NCBI GenBank assembly: GCA_030635025.1
Contig: DAOVZQ010000058.1
Location: 1 to 9,394 of the forward strand
From: a bacterium
Lineage (GTDB): Bacteria; Krumholzibacteriota; Krumholzibacteriia; LZORAL124-64-63
Length of the DNA: 9,394 nt
Direction: 5' to 3'
Position 1 is the stretch's first letter; every line of letters starts with the position of its first letter. Under the pieces are notes generated by a model that was given only the letters and a program-made list of their open reading frames with translations, was not told the DNA's origin and did no database searches. Positions 1 through 7,041 of this stretch are shown here, one piece after another. A program made the translations under genes and the position numbers.

Positions 1-1758
1 ATCTTCGCCAGCGGGGTCGACGATTCCCTGCGCGCCATCGTCGTGCGCGAGACCGGCCCCGAGGAGCTGCACTACGCCGGCCTGATGCACACGCGCGTGG
101 AGATGGCCAAGACCATGTCGCGCGACCTGCGCCTCTTCGTGCCGCTCGGTTTCGCGCTCGTCCTGCTGGTTCTCGGCAGCGCCTTCCGCATGTTCAAGGC
201 CGTGACGGTGCCGGCCATGACCATCGGCATCGCGATCGTCTGGACCTTCGGGCTGATGGGCATGTTCGACATTCCCATATCCCTGGTGATGACCATGGTG
301 CCGCCCTTGATGATGGCCATCGCCTGTTCGCTGATTCTGCACGTGATCTCGACCAATCTGCAAATGTCCGCCGAGGGGACAGCACCCGAACGGACGCTGC
401 GCAGGGCCTATGCCTCGCTGGGCGGACCGCTGCTGATCGCGGGGCTGACCACAGCCATCGGTTTCGCGTCGCTGATGAGCAGTCCGGTGCCGAATATCCG
501 CAAGGTCGGTCTGTTCGCGACCATCGGCGTCGTCATCATCGTGTTCCTCATGTTCACGTTCGTGCCCGCGGCCTACACGATTTTCCCTCTGCGTCCGCGT
601 CGAATCGGGGGCGCGACGCCCTTCACGGGTTTTTTGCAGCACGTCGTGCGCTTCAACCTGCGGCATCGGCGGGTCATGCTCGCGGCGGCCCTGGCCGTGA
701 CGGCCCTGTCGGTGGTGGGTGTGACCCGCATCCGCGTCGACACGGATTTTCTGACCTCCTTCAAGGAAGGCTCGCCGGTGCGGGTGGCGGCTGGAGTCAT
801 CGAGGAAAATCTGGCGGGAGTGAACACGTTTTATGTGATCGCCGAGGGGGAGCAGTCAGACGCCATGCGCGAAGCCCGTGTGCTGGGGGCTTTGTCGGAC
901 CTGCAGGACTATATGGAGGCGCGACCCGAGATCGACAAGGCCTCGTCGATGATCAACATGGTCAAGCTCTTCCATCAGGCCATCCACGAGGACAATCCCG
1001 ATTCGTTCGTCGTCTCGCCCGTGCAGGAGACGCTCGACGAGGAAATCTTCCTGACCATCGACTGCGAGGAGCCCGCCGTTCGCGCCCGCTACGTGGTGGA
1101 GGACTTCAGCTCCATGGCCATTTTCGCGCGCGCCAAATCCATGACGACCGGCGAACTGGCGGCGGTCATCGACGATATCGAACGTCGCGGCAACGAACTC
1201 CTGCCCGACGACGTGCGCGTGGAGGCCACCGGCACGTCGGTCATCTTTGCAAAATCCGTGTCCGCGATCATCCGCGGCCAGCGCGACTCGCTGCTGCTGG
1301 CCTTCGCGCTCATTTTCGTGTTGATCGCTATACTCTTCCGCTCGATACCGTTGGGCCTGCTGGCCATGTTGCCCAACTTCGTGCCGGTACTCTTCGTACT
1401 GGGCCTGATGGGCTGGCTGGACATCCCCCTGAGCCTGGGCACCAGCGTGGTGGCGACGATCGCCCTGGGCATCGGCGTCGACGACACCATCCATTTCTTC
1501 CTGCACTACCGTCGGCACATCCAGCAGGGACACACGCGCGAGCTCGCCGTGGCCAAGACCCTCGAGCAGGCCGGTGCTCCGTTCATCCTGACCAGTCTGT
1601 CGCTGACCCTCGGGTTCATGGTGCTCTGCTTCTCGAACTTCGGGATGCTGATCGGCGTGGGATTGCTGACGTCCCTGGCCATGGTCGCCTGCCTGGCGTC
1701 GGATCTGTTCTTCACCAGCGCCCTGCTGCTGAACTTCGGGACGAAACCCAAGGAGTGA
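1..1758 (+). CDS. RND superfamily exporter (HAE3/MMPL-like), 5'-truncated by the window edge
   Basis: This is an inner-membrane, probably proton-driven exporter of the RND superfamily, of the kind that moves lipids or other hydrophobic molecules out of the inner membrane. The reading frame is open from base 1, so the true start, TM1 and the first large periplasmic loop lie upstream; the GTG at 43 is unlikely to be the start. Counting codons from base 1, the first repeat shows hydrophobic helices near 45-62, 67-87, 93-116, 141-159 and 169-196. TM7 is at about 225-243, a soluble loop spans about 244-428, and five more helices run from about 429 to 574. The second repeat carries the family signature GIGVDDTIHF (codons 490-499), whose Asp pair is the usual proton-relay position. 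The matching stretch of the first repeat (around codons 104-117, MMAIACSLILHVIS) has no acidic residue. The gene ends 4 bases before the β-barrel gene, whose ribosome binding site lies in its last codons. The substrate cannot be read from the sequence. The family is confident; the exact subfamily is less so. Confidence 0.88.
   Translation: MFASGVDDSLRAIVVRETGPEELHYAGLMHTRVEMAKTMSRDLRLFVPLGFALVLLVLGSAFRMFKAVTVPAMTIGIAIVWTFGLMGMFDIPISLVMTMVPPLMMAIACSLILHVISTNLQMSAEGTAPERTLRRAYASLGGPLLIAGLTTAIGFASLMSSPVPNIRKVGLFATIGVVIIVFLMFTFVPAAYTIFPLRPRRIGGATPFTGFLQHVVRFNLRHRRVMLAAALAVTALSVVGVTRIRVDTDFLTSFKEGSPVRVAAGVIEENLAGVNTFYVIAEGEQSDAMREARVLGALSDLQDYMEARPEIDKASSMINMVKLFHQAIHEDNPDSFVVSPVQETLDEEIFLTIDCEEPAVRARYVVEDFSSMAIFARAKSMTTGELAAVIDDIERRGNELLPDDVRVEATGTSVIFAKSVSAIIRGQRDSLLLAFALIFVLIAILFRSIPLGLLAMLPNFVPVLFVLGLMGWLDIPLSLGTSVVATIALGIGVDDTIHFFLHYRRHIQQGHTRELAVAKTLEQAGAPFILTSLSLTLGFMVLCFSNFGMLIGVGLLTSLAMVACLASDLFFTSALLLNFGTKPKE
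1750..1755 (+). promoter_or_regulatory. Ribosome binding site AAGGAG for the β-barrel gene
   Basis: AAGGAG lies inside the last codons of the RND exporter gene, 7 bases before GTG 1763. It fixes a non-ATG start and suggests translational coupling of exporter and barrel. Confidence 0.75.
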
Positions 1759-1762
1759 TGTC

Positions 1763-3637
1763 GTGACGATCCAGCAGAGTCCCTTGATACGTTCGATCGT
1801 CGTCGCGTTGATCCTGATCGCGGCCACGGCCGTTCTCGCGGAGGACCTGACCCTGGGCAGCCGCGGCTCACGCGTGCGCGAAACGCAGGAGCGACTGGCC
1901 GGCCTGGGTTACAATCCGGGCCCGGCCGACGGCATCTTCGGCAACGGCACGCGCAAGGCCGTGCGCAGCTTCCAGATCGAGCGCGACCTGCCGGTGACCG
2001 GTGTGGTGGACGACCGAACTTGGGATGCCCTGACCGTCGCCGCCGCGGCCGCCGACTTCGAAGACGAAGGTTACGACGACTTCGCCGATTTCGAGGACTT
2101 CGATTCCTTTGACGACTGGGGCAGCGGCGGCCACGAGTTCAGCGGCCATTTGCGCACGGTCTACGCGGCGCGCTCCCAGGACTCCACCGGACGCTTTCCC
2201 TTCTACTTCCTGGATTACACGACCGGCGCCAGCGACGTCGTCTACCAGGGCCAGGACCTCGACAAGGTCTCCATGCAGCAGAGCGAGTTGCGTCTGGCCT
2301 GGAAGGGCACCTACGACAACGACCTGAGCAGCAACGTGCAGGTGGACTTCATGCAGATCGGCGGACCGGACCACCCCTTCGCGGAAAAGAACGAGATCGA
2401 GCTGGACGAGGCCTACGTGTCCTACGCAGGCGACCGCCACAGCTTCACCGCGGGCAAGGTCAAGGTGGTGTGGGGTGTGAGCGACGTCTTCTCACCCTTC
2501 AACGTGCTCAGCTCGGCGGACATGGTCGACCCCTTCGTCAACACGGGCGTGCAGGACGTGCGCGGCCAGTGGCAGCTCGCCTGGAACTACGAGGAGCAGG
2601 GCCGTTTCCGCCTGGAGACCATCCTCATTCCCATGTGGAACTCGTCGCTGATTCCTGTCGCCGAGGCCGTCGGCTGGGAGTACAAGGTCAACTCCGACTA
2701 CTGGGTGCCGCCGTTGTTCTCGCAGATGCCGTCCATGGTGATCTACGATCTGCCGGTCGACGACGGTTGGGGCAACATCACCTACACGGACGTGTACATC
2801 GATCATGTCTTCCGAGGTGTGGACGCCCCCAAAAAACGCCTGGATTCGGCCTCGTTCGGGTCGCGCCTGAGCACGTCCCGGGGGGAGTGGGACCTGGCGG
2901 GCTATCTGTATACTGGCCTGGATCCCAAGCCAAGCCCGGTCATCGAAGCCACCTTCTTCGACGACGACTACCAGGACATCGACGGCTACGTCACCCACCT
3001 GGTGGGCTACACCGCCGAGATGACCATGAAGTATCCGCGCATCCTGATCGTCGGCCAGTCGGCGGAGACGGTCTTCGGCAGGGTGCGCTTCAAGCAGGAA
3101 GCCGCCGCCACGTACGGCCGCAAGGCGTTTCCCGACCTGACCACCCAGGCGGGTGTCGAGCGATTGCTCACCAAGGTCACCACCAATCAGGACGACTACC
3201 AGACGGCCACCGAGGAAGGCGACGACTACACCTCGATCAGCCTGGTGCTGGGTGCGGACTACACGTTCTCGACCTGGGACCTGATCACCTCGGCGCAGCT
3301 CAAGATCACCACGCGGCCGGGCTGGGACGAAACGAACTTCGGCGAGAAGACCACCCGCGAGCTGACCTTCTACGCCCAGCGCTCCTACAAGGAAGACCAG
3401 TGGACCGCTTCGCTGGGCGGTCTGGTCGAGATGAGCTCGGGGGCCGCCCTGGTCAGCCCGCGCGTGAAGTACACGCCCATGTACCACGAGAGCCTGGAGT
3501 TCAGCGGCGGCATCAATCTGTTCACGGGACCGGAGCCGGACGAGTCGCAGGCTTTCACGCCGTACAAGAGCGTGCTGGCCAGCTATCGGGACTTCTCGCA
3601 TGTGTTCGTGACGGGGCGTATCCTGTTCGGACTGTAG
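1763..3637 (+). CDS. Secreted β-barrel protein with N-terminal peptidoglycan-binding domain (DUF1302-like barrel, tentative)
   Basis: Predicted outer-membrane protein of 624 aa. The GTG start is set by AAGGAG at 1750-1755, seven bases upstream; the nearby ATG at 1758 meets a stop after two codons. Residues 1-26 form a Sec signal peptide with a probable cleavage after AVLA. Residues about 29-92 match a peptidoglycan-binding domain of the PG_binding_1 type: LGSRGSRVRETQERLAGLGY, then DGIFGNGTRKAV and a final GVVDDRTWDAL. Residues 98-119 are a linker made almost only of Asp, Glu, Phe and Tyr. From about residue 124 to the end, alternating polar/hydrophobic strands with aromatic girdles indicate a β-barrel, closing with HVFVTGRILFGL. 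The block GKVKVVWGVSD (231-241) resembles the GRQ-x3-WG core of DUF1302 barrels, which often neighbour RND exporters of this type. That assignment is by eye. In context it is likely the outer-membrane partner or channel of the upstream pump, tethered to the cell wall. A DcaP- or alginate-porin-like barrel is the main alternative. Confidence 0.8.
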   Translation: MTIQQSPLIRSIVVALILIAATAVLAEDLTLGSRGSRVRETQERLAGLGYNPGPADGIFGNGTRKAVRSFQIERDLPVTGVVDDRTWDALTVAAAAADFEDEGYDDFADFEDFDSFDDWGSGGHEFSGHLRTVYAARSQDSTGRFPFYFLDYTTGASDVVYQGQDLDKVSMQQSELRLAWKGTYDNDLSSNVQVDFMQIGGPDHPFAEKNEIELDEAYVSYAGDRHSFTAGKVKVVWGVSDVFSPFNVLSSADMVDPFVNTGVQDVRGQWQLAWNYEEQGRFRLETILIPMWNSSLIPVAEAVGWEYKVNSDYWVPPLFSQMPSMVIYDLPVDDGWGNITYTDVYIDHVFRGVDAPKKRLDSASFGSRLSTSRGEWDLAGYLYTGLDPKPSPVIEATFFDDDYQDIDGYVTHLVGYTAEMTMKYPRILIVGQSAETVFGRVRFKQEAAATYGRKAFPDLTTQAGVERLLTKVTTNQDDYQTATEEGDDYTSISLVLGADYTFSTWDLITSAQLKITTRPGWDETNFGEKTTRELTFYAQRSYKEDQWTASLGGLVEMSSGAALVSPRVKYTPMYHESLEFSGGINLFTGPEPDESQAFTPYKSVLASYRDFSHVFVTGRILFGL

Positions 3638-3673
3638 CGCAACCTCTTGTCACAATACGATAGGACATCGGAT

Positions 3674-4414
3674 ATGACCTCGAACCGCCCGACCGCCCTG
3701 GTCGCAGTGATCCTTACGGTCGCGTTCCTGTTTACCGCGGCCTTCCCGCGCATCGTTACGGCTGAAGAGACCGACTCGGGCACCTCTTGGTGGCTCAAGA
3801 CCGCCCTGATCGGCGGCGCCATCGGCCTGACCATGACTCTCGACGACGAGATCAACGAGTCGGTCCTGGACAACAAGTCCGCGAGTTGGGAAACCTTCGC
3901 CGACGTCACCCGCCCCTGGGGTGAGTGGGTGGTCTTCGTGCCGGTGGGTGTGGGCCTGTCCGCCGCCGGTTGGGTCGCGGGCGACGACGCGGTGCGGATA
4001 GCCGGCGAGCGGGCGAGCGTGAGCATCGCCGTGTCGGCGGTGCTCGAGGGCATCGGCAAGTATTCGTTCAGCCGACGCCGGCCCTCGTCGGCCGAAAACA
4101 GCCGCGACTTCGAATTCTTCTCGTCACACTCCTCGTTCCCTTCGGGTCACGCGACGGTCGCCTTCGCGTTGTCGAAATCCCTCTCGGACGATATCAATCG
4201 CCCCTGGGCGACGGTCGGCCTCTACACCATCGCCACGGCTTCGGCGTATGCGCGCCTGGTGGACAACATGCACTGGGCGAGTGATCTGGTGGCGGGCGCC
4301 GCGGTTGGCTATTTTTCGGCGGTACTGGTGCGGTCGAAAATATTGCGGCCACATCATGAGGGTCCGCACCTGGCGCTGACACCCGGGGGACCGGGGCTGG
4401 CCTGGAATTTTTGA
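3674..4414 (+). CDS. PAP2-family phosphatase with signal peptide
   Basis: Phosphatidic-acid-phosphatase type 2 (vanadium-chloroperoxidase fold) enzyme of 246 aa, expected to remove phosphate from a lipid phosphate or prenyl pyrophosphate on the periplasmic side. All three family motifs are present: KYSFSRRRP (K129-x6-R136-P137), FPSGH (S157, H159), and ARLVDNMHWASD (R194, the nucleophile-type H200, and D204). The usual Ser before the motif-3 Arg is Ala. Residues 1-30 look like a cleavable signal peptide ending IVTA, and further hydrophobic stretches lie near 43-54, 86-103 and 180-218. ATG 3674 is preferred because TAGGA sits 8 bases upstream and it begins directly with the signal peptide. A TTG at 3647 would add nine polar residues with no evident ribosome binding site. 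The gene lies 36 bases after the barrel gene with no terminator between, so it is probably co-transcribed. Whether it acts on undecaprenyl pyrophosphate, phosphatidic acid or a substrate of the neighbouring exporter cannot be told. Confidence 0.9.
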   Translation: MTSNRPTALVAVILTVAFLFTAAFPRIVTAEETDSGTSWWLKTALIGGAIGLTMTLDDEINESVLDNKSASWETFADVTRPWGEWVVFVPVGVGLSAAGWVAGDDAVRIAGERASVSIAVSAVLEGIGKYSFSRRRPSSAENSRDFEFFSSHSSFPSGHATVAFALSKSLSDDINRPWATVGLYTIATASAYARLVDNMHWASDLVAGAAVGYFSAVLVRSKILRPHHEGPHLALTPGGPGLAWNF

Positions 4415-4416
4415 GG
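4413..4416 (+). promoter_or_regulatory. Ribosome binding site GAGG overlapping the PAP2 stop codon
   Basis: The TGA stop of the PAP2 gene (4412-4414) is part of TGAGG. GAGG lies 6 bases before ATG 4423, so the β-helix gene is probably translationally coupled to the phosphatase gene. Confidence 0.55.
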
Positions 4417-4422
4417 TCGATC

Positions 4423-5568
4423 ATGACTATGCAATTACGATATCTCTCCTCATTCGTACTGACCCTCCTGCTTATACAGAGCGTGGCGTTCAGCCGAACG
4501 TGGCATGTTACAAAGGATGGCAGCGGAGATTTCACGGCCATTCAGCCCGCCCTAGATATGTCGGCCCCCGGGGATACTGTTTTGATTGGGCCGGGCCGGT
4601 TCACGGAATCCGAGGAAGTGGTCGTACCGGGATGGACCGAGGACATCTGTGCGACGGTATGGAATGACTCGATATCGATTATTGGTTCAGGTGTTGATAT
4701 TACCATCATAGGGCCTGAGAGCACCTCAAAACAACTAACCCCTAGGCCAAAGGGCATCTATGGCGCCTTCGGTGTGCTGAATGGTAGGATTGAAAATCTT
4801 ACGATAGAGAACTTGCGTGACGGAATATATTGGAGTGGGGGCGTTGATGTAAATAACTGTAAGGTACAGAGTGGCGTAGTTGCATTAGCGCTCTGGCCGA
4901 GCAGTGAAGTGTCAATTCGACAGACCGTCTGCACGGGCAACACGGATTATGGGGTCGTTGCATTTGCGCCAGGTGAGGGAGTGATAATTGCAGACTGTCA
5001 ATTCGATGAAAGTGAGTTAGGCATAAGTATCGCCCGCGTGGGTGATGTAGAGATATCTAATTGTAGATTCAATAACCATATTGTTGGAGTTCAATACGAC
5101 GGGTCATGGGGGAGTATGTTTGATTGTACATTCTCAGGTATTGAGAATTGTAGCTTATCCGCAATCACTTCAAGGGTGATTCTCATGCGCAATGTGATGG
5201 CATCATCCGGTCAACCACTCTATTTAAGCTCCGGCAGTGATGTGTCTGGTTCTGGTAATATTGTCGGAGGGGGATCATACGCCACACTCAGAGTTGTGGG
5301 TAGTTCCGTGTCACTCAATGATGGGCATATTCTGAATGCTGGTGGATGGTCTGTCCGCACGACGACCTTCCCAGGGTCCCCTGAGATCACAGTTGACTTC
5401 ACCAATAACTATTGGGGAACGACTGAAGCAGATTCAATCTCAGCGTGGATCTTGGATGGCCTTGACGATCCGGATATCGAAGCGATCGTGGATTTCGAAC
5501 CTTTCTCCCCCGTCCCCCTCCCCACCGAGCAGAAGAGCATGAGCGACATCAAACGCATGTTCAGGTAA
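4423..5568 (+). CDS. Secreted right-handed parallel β-helix protein (pectate-lyase-like fold)
   Basis: Protein of 381 aa. Residues 1-24 are a signal peptide (hydrophobic 9-22, cleavage near AFS). The mature start reads RTWHVTKDGSGDFTAIQPAL, followed by PGDTVLIGPGRFTES, the typical opening of pectin-esterase/pectate-lyase-like β-helix proteins. The body (about 80-330) is a run of coils with Asn and Cys turns, such as VDVNNCKVQS, IIADCQFDES, VEISNCRFNN and SMFDCTFSGI, ending in NNYWGT and a DDPDIEAIVDFEPF block common at the end of such helices. No catalytic set of a specific lyase or esterase can be named, so it may bind or cleave polysaccharide or be structural. The start ATG 4423 has GAGG (4413-4416) 6 bases upstream, overlapping the PAP2 stop codon; an in-frame TTG at 4411 is less likely. 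The gene is visibly AT-richer than its neighbours, down to about one third G+C around 5041-5100. It ends in a short basic tail, MSDIKRMFR. Confidence 0.82.
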   Translation: MTMQLRYLSSFVLTLLLIQSVAFSRTWHVTKDGSGDFTAIQPALDMSAPGDTVLIGPGRFTESEEVVVPGWTEDICATVWNDSISIIGSGVDITIIGPESTSKQLTPRPKGIYGAFGVLNGRIENLTIENLRDGIYWSGGVDVNNCKVQSGVVALALWPSSEVSIRQTVCTGNTDYGVVAFAPGEGVIIADCQFDESELGISIARVGDVEISNCRFNNHIVGVQYDGSWGSMFDCTFSGIENCSLSAITSRVILMRNVMASSGQPLYLSSGSDVSGSGNIVGGGSYATLRVVGSSVSLNDGHILNAGGWSVRTTTFPGSPEITVDFTNNYWGTTEADSISAWILDGLDDPDIEAIVDFEPFSPVPLPTEQKSMSDIKRMFR

Positions 5569-5729
5569 GGCTAAGACCTCGGTATCGCGAATCAGTACCG
5601 TTACCGACATCTCCTTCCCTCCCAAACGCACCTCAAAAGCCTCCAACAGAGCGAATCGGCCCGTTTTGTGCTTATCTTGGACAGATCGGCCCTGTTCCTG
5701 CGGCCTTGTGTCATGAAAGAAGTTGCAGC
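5569..5729. other. Intergenic region between β-helix and diguanylate cyclase genes
   Basis: This is the first sizeable gap on the plus strand, about 161 bases and close to 50% G+C, so a transcription break between the envelope operon and the cyclase is likely. No strong hairpin with a T-tract is seen. CGGTA/TACCG at about 5580-5600 could form only a 5-bp stem with a long loop. ATCGGCCC occurs twice (5655-5662 and 5685-5692), 30 bases apart on the same face of the helix. A σ54-like element is listed separately. The minus strand is open here, but I could not relate its translation to a known family. Confidence 0.5.
5657..5672 (+). promoter_or_regulatory. Weak σ54-like (-24/-12) promoter candidate for the diguanylate cyclase
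   Basis: CGGCCCGTTTTGTGCT compares with the σ54 consensus TGGCACG-N4-TTGCW with three mismatches. The key GG (5658-5659) and GC (5670-5671) are exactly 12 bases apart. Initiation would fall near 5683, giving a leader of about 47 bases before ATG 5730. No enhancer-binding protein gene is visible in the window. This is a pattern match only. Confidence 0.2.
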
Positions 5730-7037
5730 ATGAAGAGTTACAGCATCCTGTTTGTTCGTCCAGATAACAGCCGAGCCGAGCTGGTGGCCGAATTACAGCA
5801 GGAAACCGACTGTCATTGGACAACTGTCGAGGTCGATTGTAATCCGGGAGGAGGGGACACCTGGCCACCCGAGAGCGCCCTTTCCACGTCCGCTTCCCAC
5901 GATGCCGTATTGATCCAGGTCCCTGAATATTGCCCTGTTGCCGACTTCGCCACTGTCGTGGTCGAACTCATACGTGCTCATCCCGACACCCTGCTCTTCC
6001 TGTTGATCGACGCGACTCGCGTCGACATCGTGCGCAGTCTCTCCGACATCTGCGCTTGCGGGTTGCTGCTGCCCGACATCATGACGCCGCCGTATATGGC
6101 CTGTCGAATCCGCAACGAGATCAACCGTCGCCGCCTGCAGCAGGATCTCCACGAGGCCAATACGTTCACGTCCCAGGTGATCGGAAGCGCCGGCGAGGGC
6201 ATCATGGTGATCGACACGGATCGCCGGGTGGTGATCTGGAATCGCGCCATGGAACGGCTGACCGGCGTGGCCTCGTCCAAGGTCCTGGGGCATAAGGCGT
6301 ACGAGGCCATGCCGATCATGGCCGAGCACGATATGGCCAATGCCGTGCAGCGAGCCCTGTGGGGCGAAACCGATCCGACCTGCGATGTCCGCTTCCGCGG
6401 CCGGGACTCCGAGCGGACCATCTGGCTGACGGCCACCTTCGGTCCGCACCGGGATACGGACGGACGCATCATCGGCGTCATCGGTTTGCTGCACGATGTG
6501 ACGCAACGCAAGGAAGCCGAACTCGCCATCCGTCACATGGCCTTCCACGATGCGCTCACGGGTCTGCCGAATAGACGGACCTTCCGAGAACGCATGTCCG
6601 AGGCCCAGGCCAACGCCGACCGCTACGAGCACAGTTTCGCCGTGATGGCTGTCGACCTCGATCGATTCAAGGAGGTCAACGACACCTACGGTCACGAAGC
6701 CGGTGACCTGTTGCTGTGTCTTTTCGTGGAGCGTCTGAAGGCCCAGTTACGCAAGGGCGACCTGCTGGCGCGAATGGGGGGAGACGAATTCGTGCTGCTG
6801 CTGCCCGAGGTGAAAGGGGAAGCCGATGTCGAGCCGGTGGCGGCCAAGATCGTCGAGTCCCTGTCCGAGCCGTTCGTGATCGAGGGAAAAGAGGTGACCA
6901 TGACCGCGAGCATTGGCTACGCCATCCATCCCGACGACGGCCACGGCTCGCAGGATCTATTCCGGCGCGCCGATCGCGCCATGTACCGGGCCAAGGAGGC
7001 GGGACGCAACCGCTATTGCCGCAGCGTCCCGGGGTAA
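5730..7037 (+). CDS. Diguanylate cyclase: degenerate receiver-like domain, PAS, GGDEF
   Basis: Predicted cytoplasmic enzyme of 435 aa that makes cyclic di-GMP from two GTP. Residues about 4-135 have the spacing of a response-regulator receiver (ILFVRPDN, then DAVLIQV, then FLLIDA, then a C-terminal helix ACRIRNEINRRR). The phosphoacceptor Asp position appears to be Gln/Val and the conserved Lys-Pro is missing, so it is probably a pseudo-receiver. A PAS domain spans about 145-260 (EGIMVIDTDRRVVIWNRAM through LLHDVTQRKEAE). The GGDEF domain spans about 268-432: DALTGLPNR at 274-282, metal-binding D309 in VDLDRFK, and the catalytic GGDEF at 350-354. RKGD at 341-344 sits five residues before GGDEF, so the product-inhibition I-site is intact. 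ATG 5730 is chosen over the in-frame TTG 5706 because it opens directly at the first β-strand; the ribosome binding site is weak (AGAAG region, 5718-5722). There is no membrane segment. It should be active; its input signal is unknown. Confidence 0.92.
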   Translation: MKSYSILFVRPDNSRAELVAELQQETDCHWTTVEVDCNPGGGDTWPPESALSTSASHDAVLIQVPEYCPVADFATVVVELIRAHPDTLLFLLIDATRVDIVRSLSDICACGLLLPDIMTPPYMACRIRNEINRRRLQQDLHEANTFTSQVIGSAGEGIMVIDTDRRVVIWNRAMERLTGVASSKVLGHKAYEAMPIMAEHDMANAVQRALWGETDPTCDVRFRGRDSERTIWLTATFGPHRDTDGRIIGVIGLLHDVTQRKEAELAIRHMAFHDALTGLPNRRTFRERMSEAQANADRYEHSFAVMAVDLDRFKEVNDTYGHEAGDLLLCLFVERLKAQLRKGDLLARMGGDEFVLLLPEVKGEADVEPVAAKIVESLSEPFVIEGKEVTMTASIGYAIHPDDGHGSQDLFRRADRAMYRAKEAGRNRYCRSVPG

Positions 7038-7041
7038 TCCT

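Noticed and set aside
856..1827. Long minus-strand open frame (323 codons) opposite the RND gene
   Set aside because: It is antisense to a confidently assigned transporter. Its translation is rich in Gln, His, Gly and Arg with no recognisable domain, as expected of an open shadow frame in GC-rich coding DNA.
2470..3663. Plus-strand open frame (397 codons) in another phase of the barrel gene, and a 369-codon minus-strand frame over the same stretch
   Set aside because: Both translations are Arg/Gly/His-rich or low-complexity with no domain, while the barrel frame has a signal peptide, a known domain and a ribosome binding site.
3647..3673. TTG start that would lengthen the PAP2 protein by nine residues
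   Set aside because: No ribosome binding site precedes it, and the added polar residues would sit in front of a good signal peptide. ATG 3674 has TAGGA at the right distance.
5440..5868. Minus-strand open frame crossing the gap between the β-helix and cyclase genes, including a stretch reading FEVRLGGKEMSVTVLIRDTEV
   Set aside because: The middle part looks protein-like and could be a gene remnant. Both ends, however, lie antisense to real genes, no ribosome binding site or family match was evident, and nothing supports expression. A translated search of 5569-5729 would settle it.
5793..6695. Minus-strand open frame of 300 codons opposite the diguanylate cyclase
   Set aside because: It is a shadow of the PAS/GGDEF coding frame with no domain of its own.
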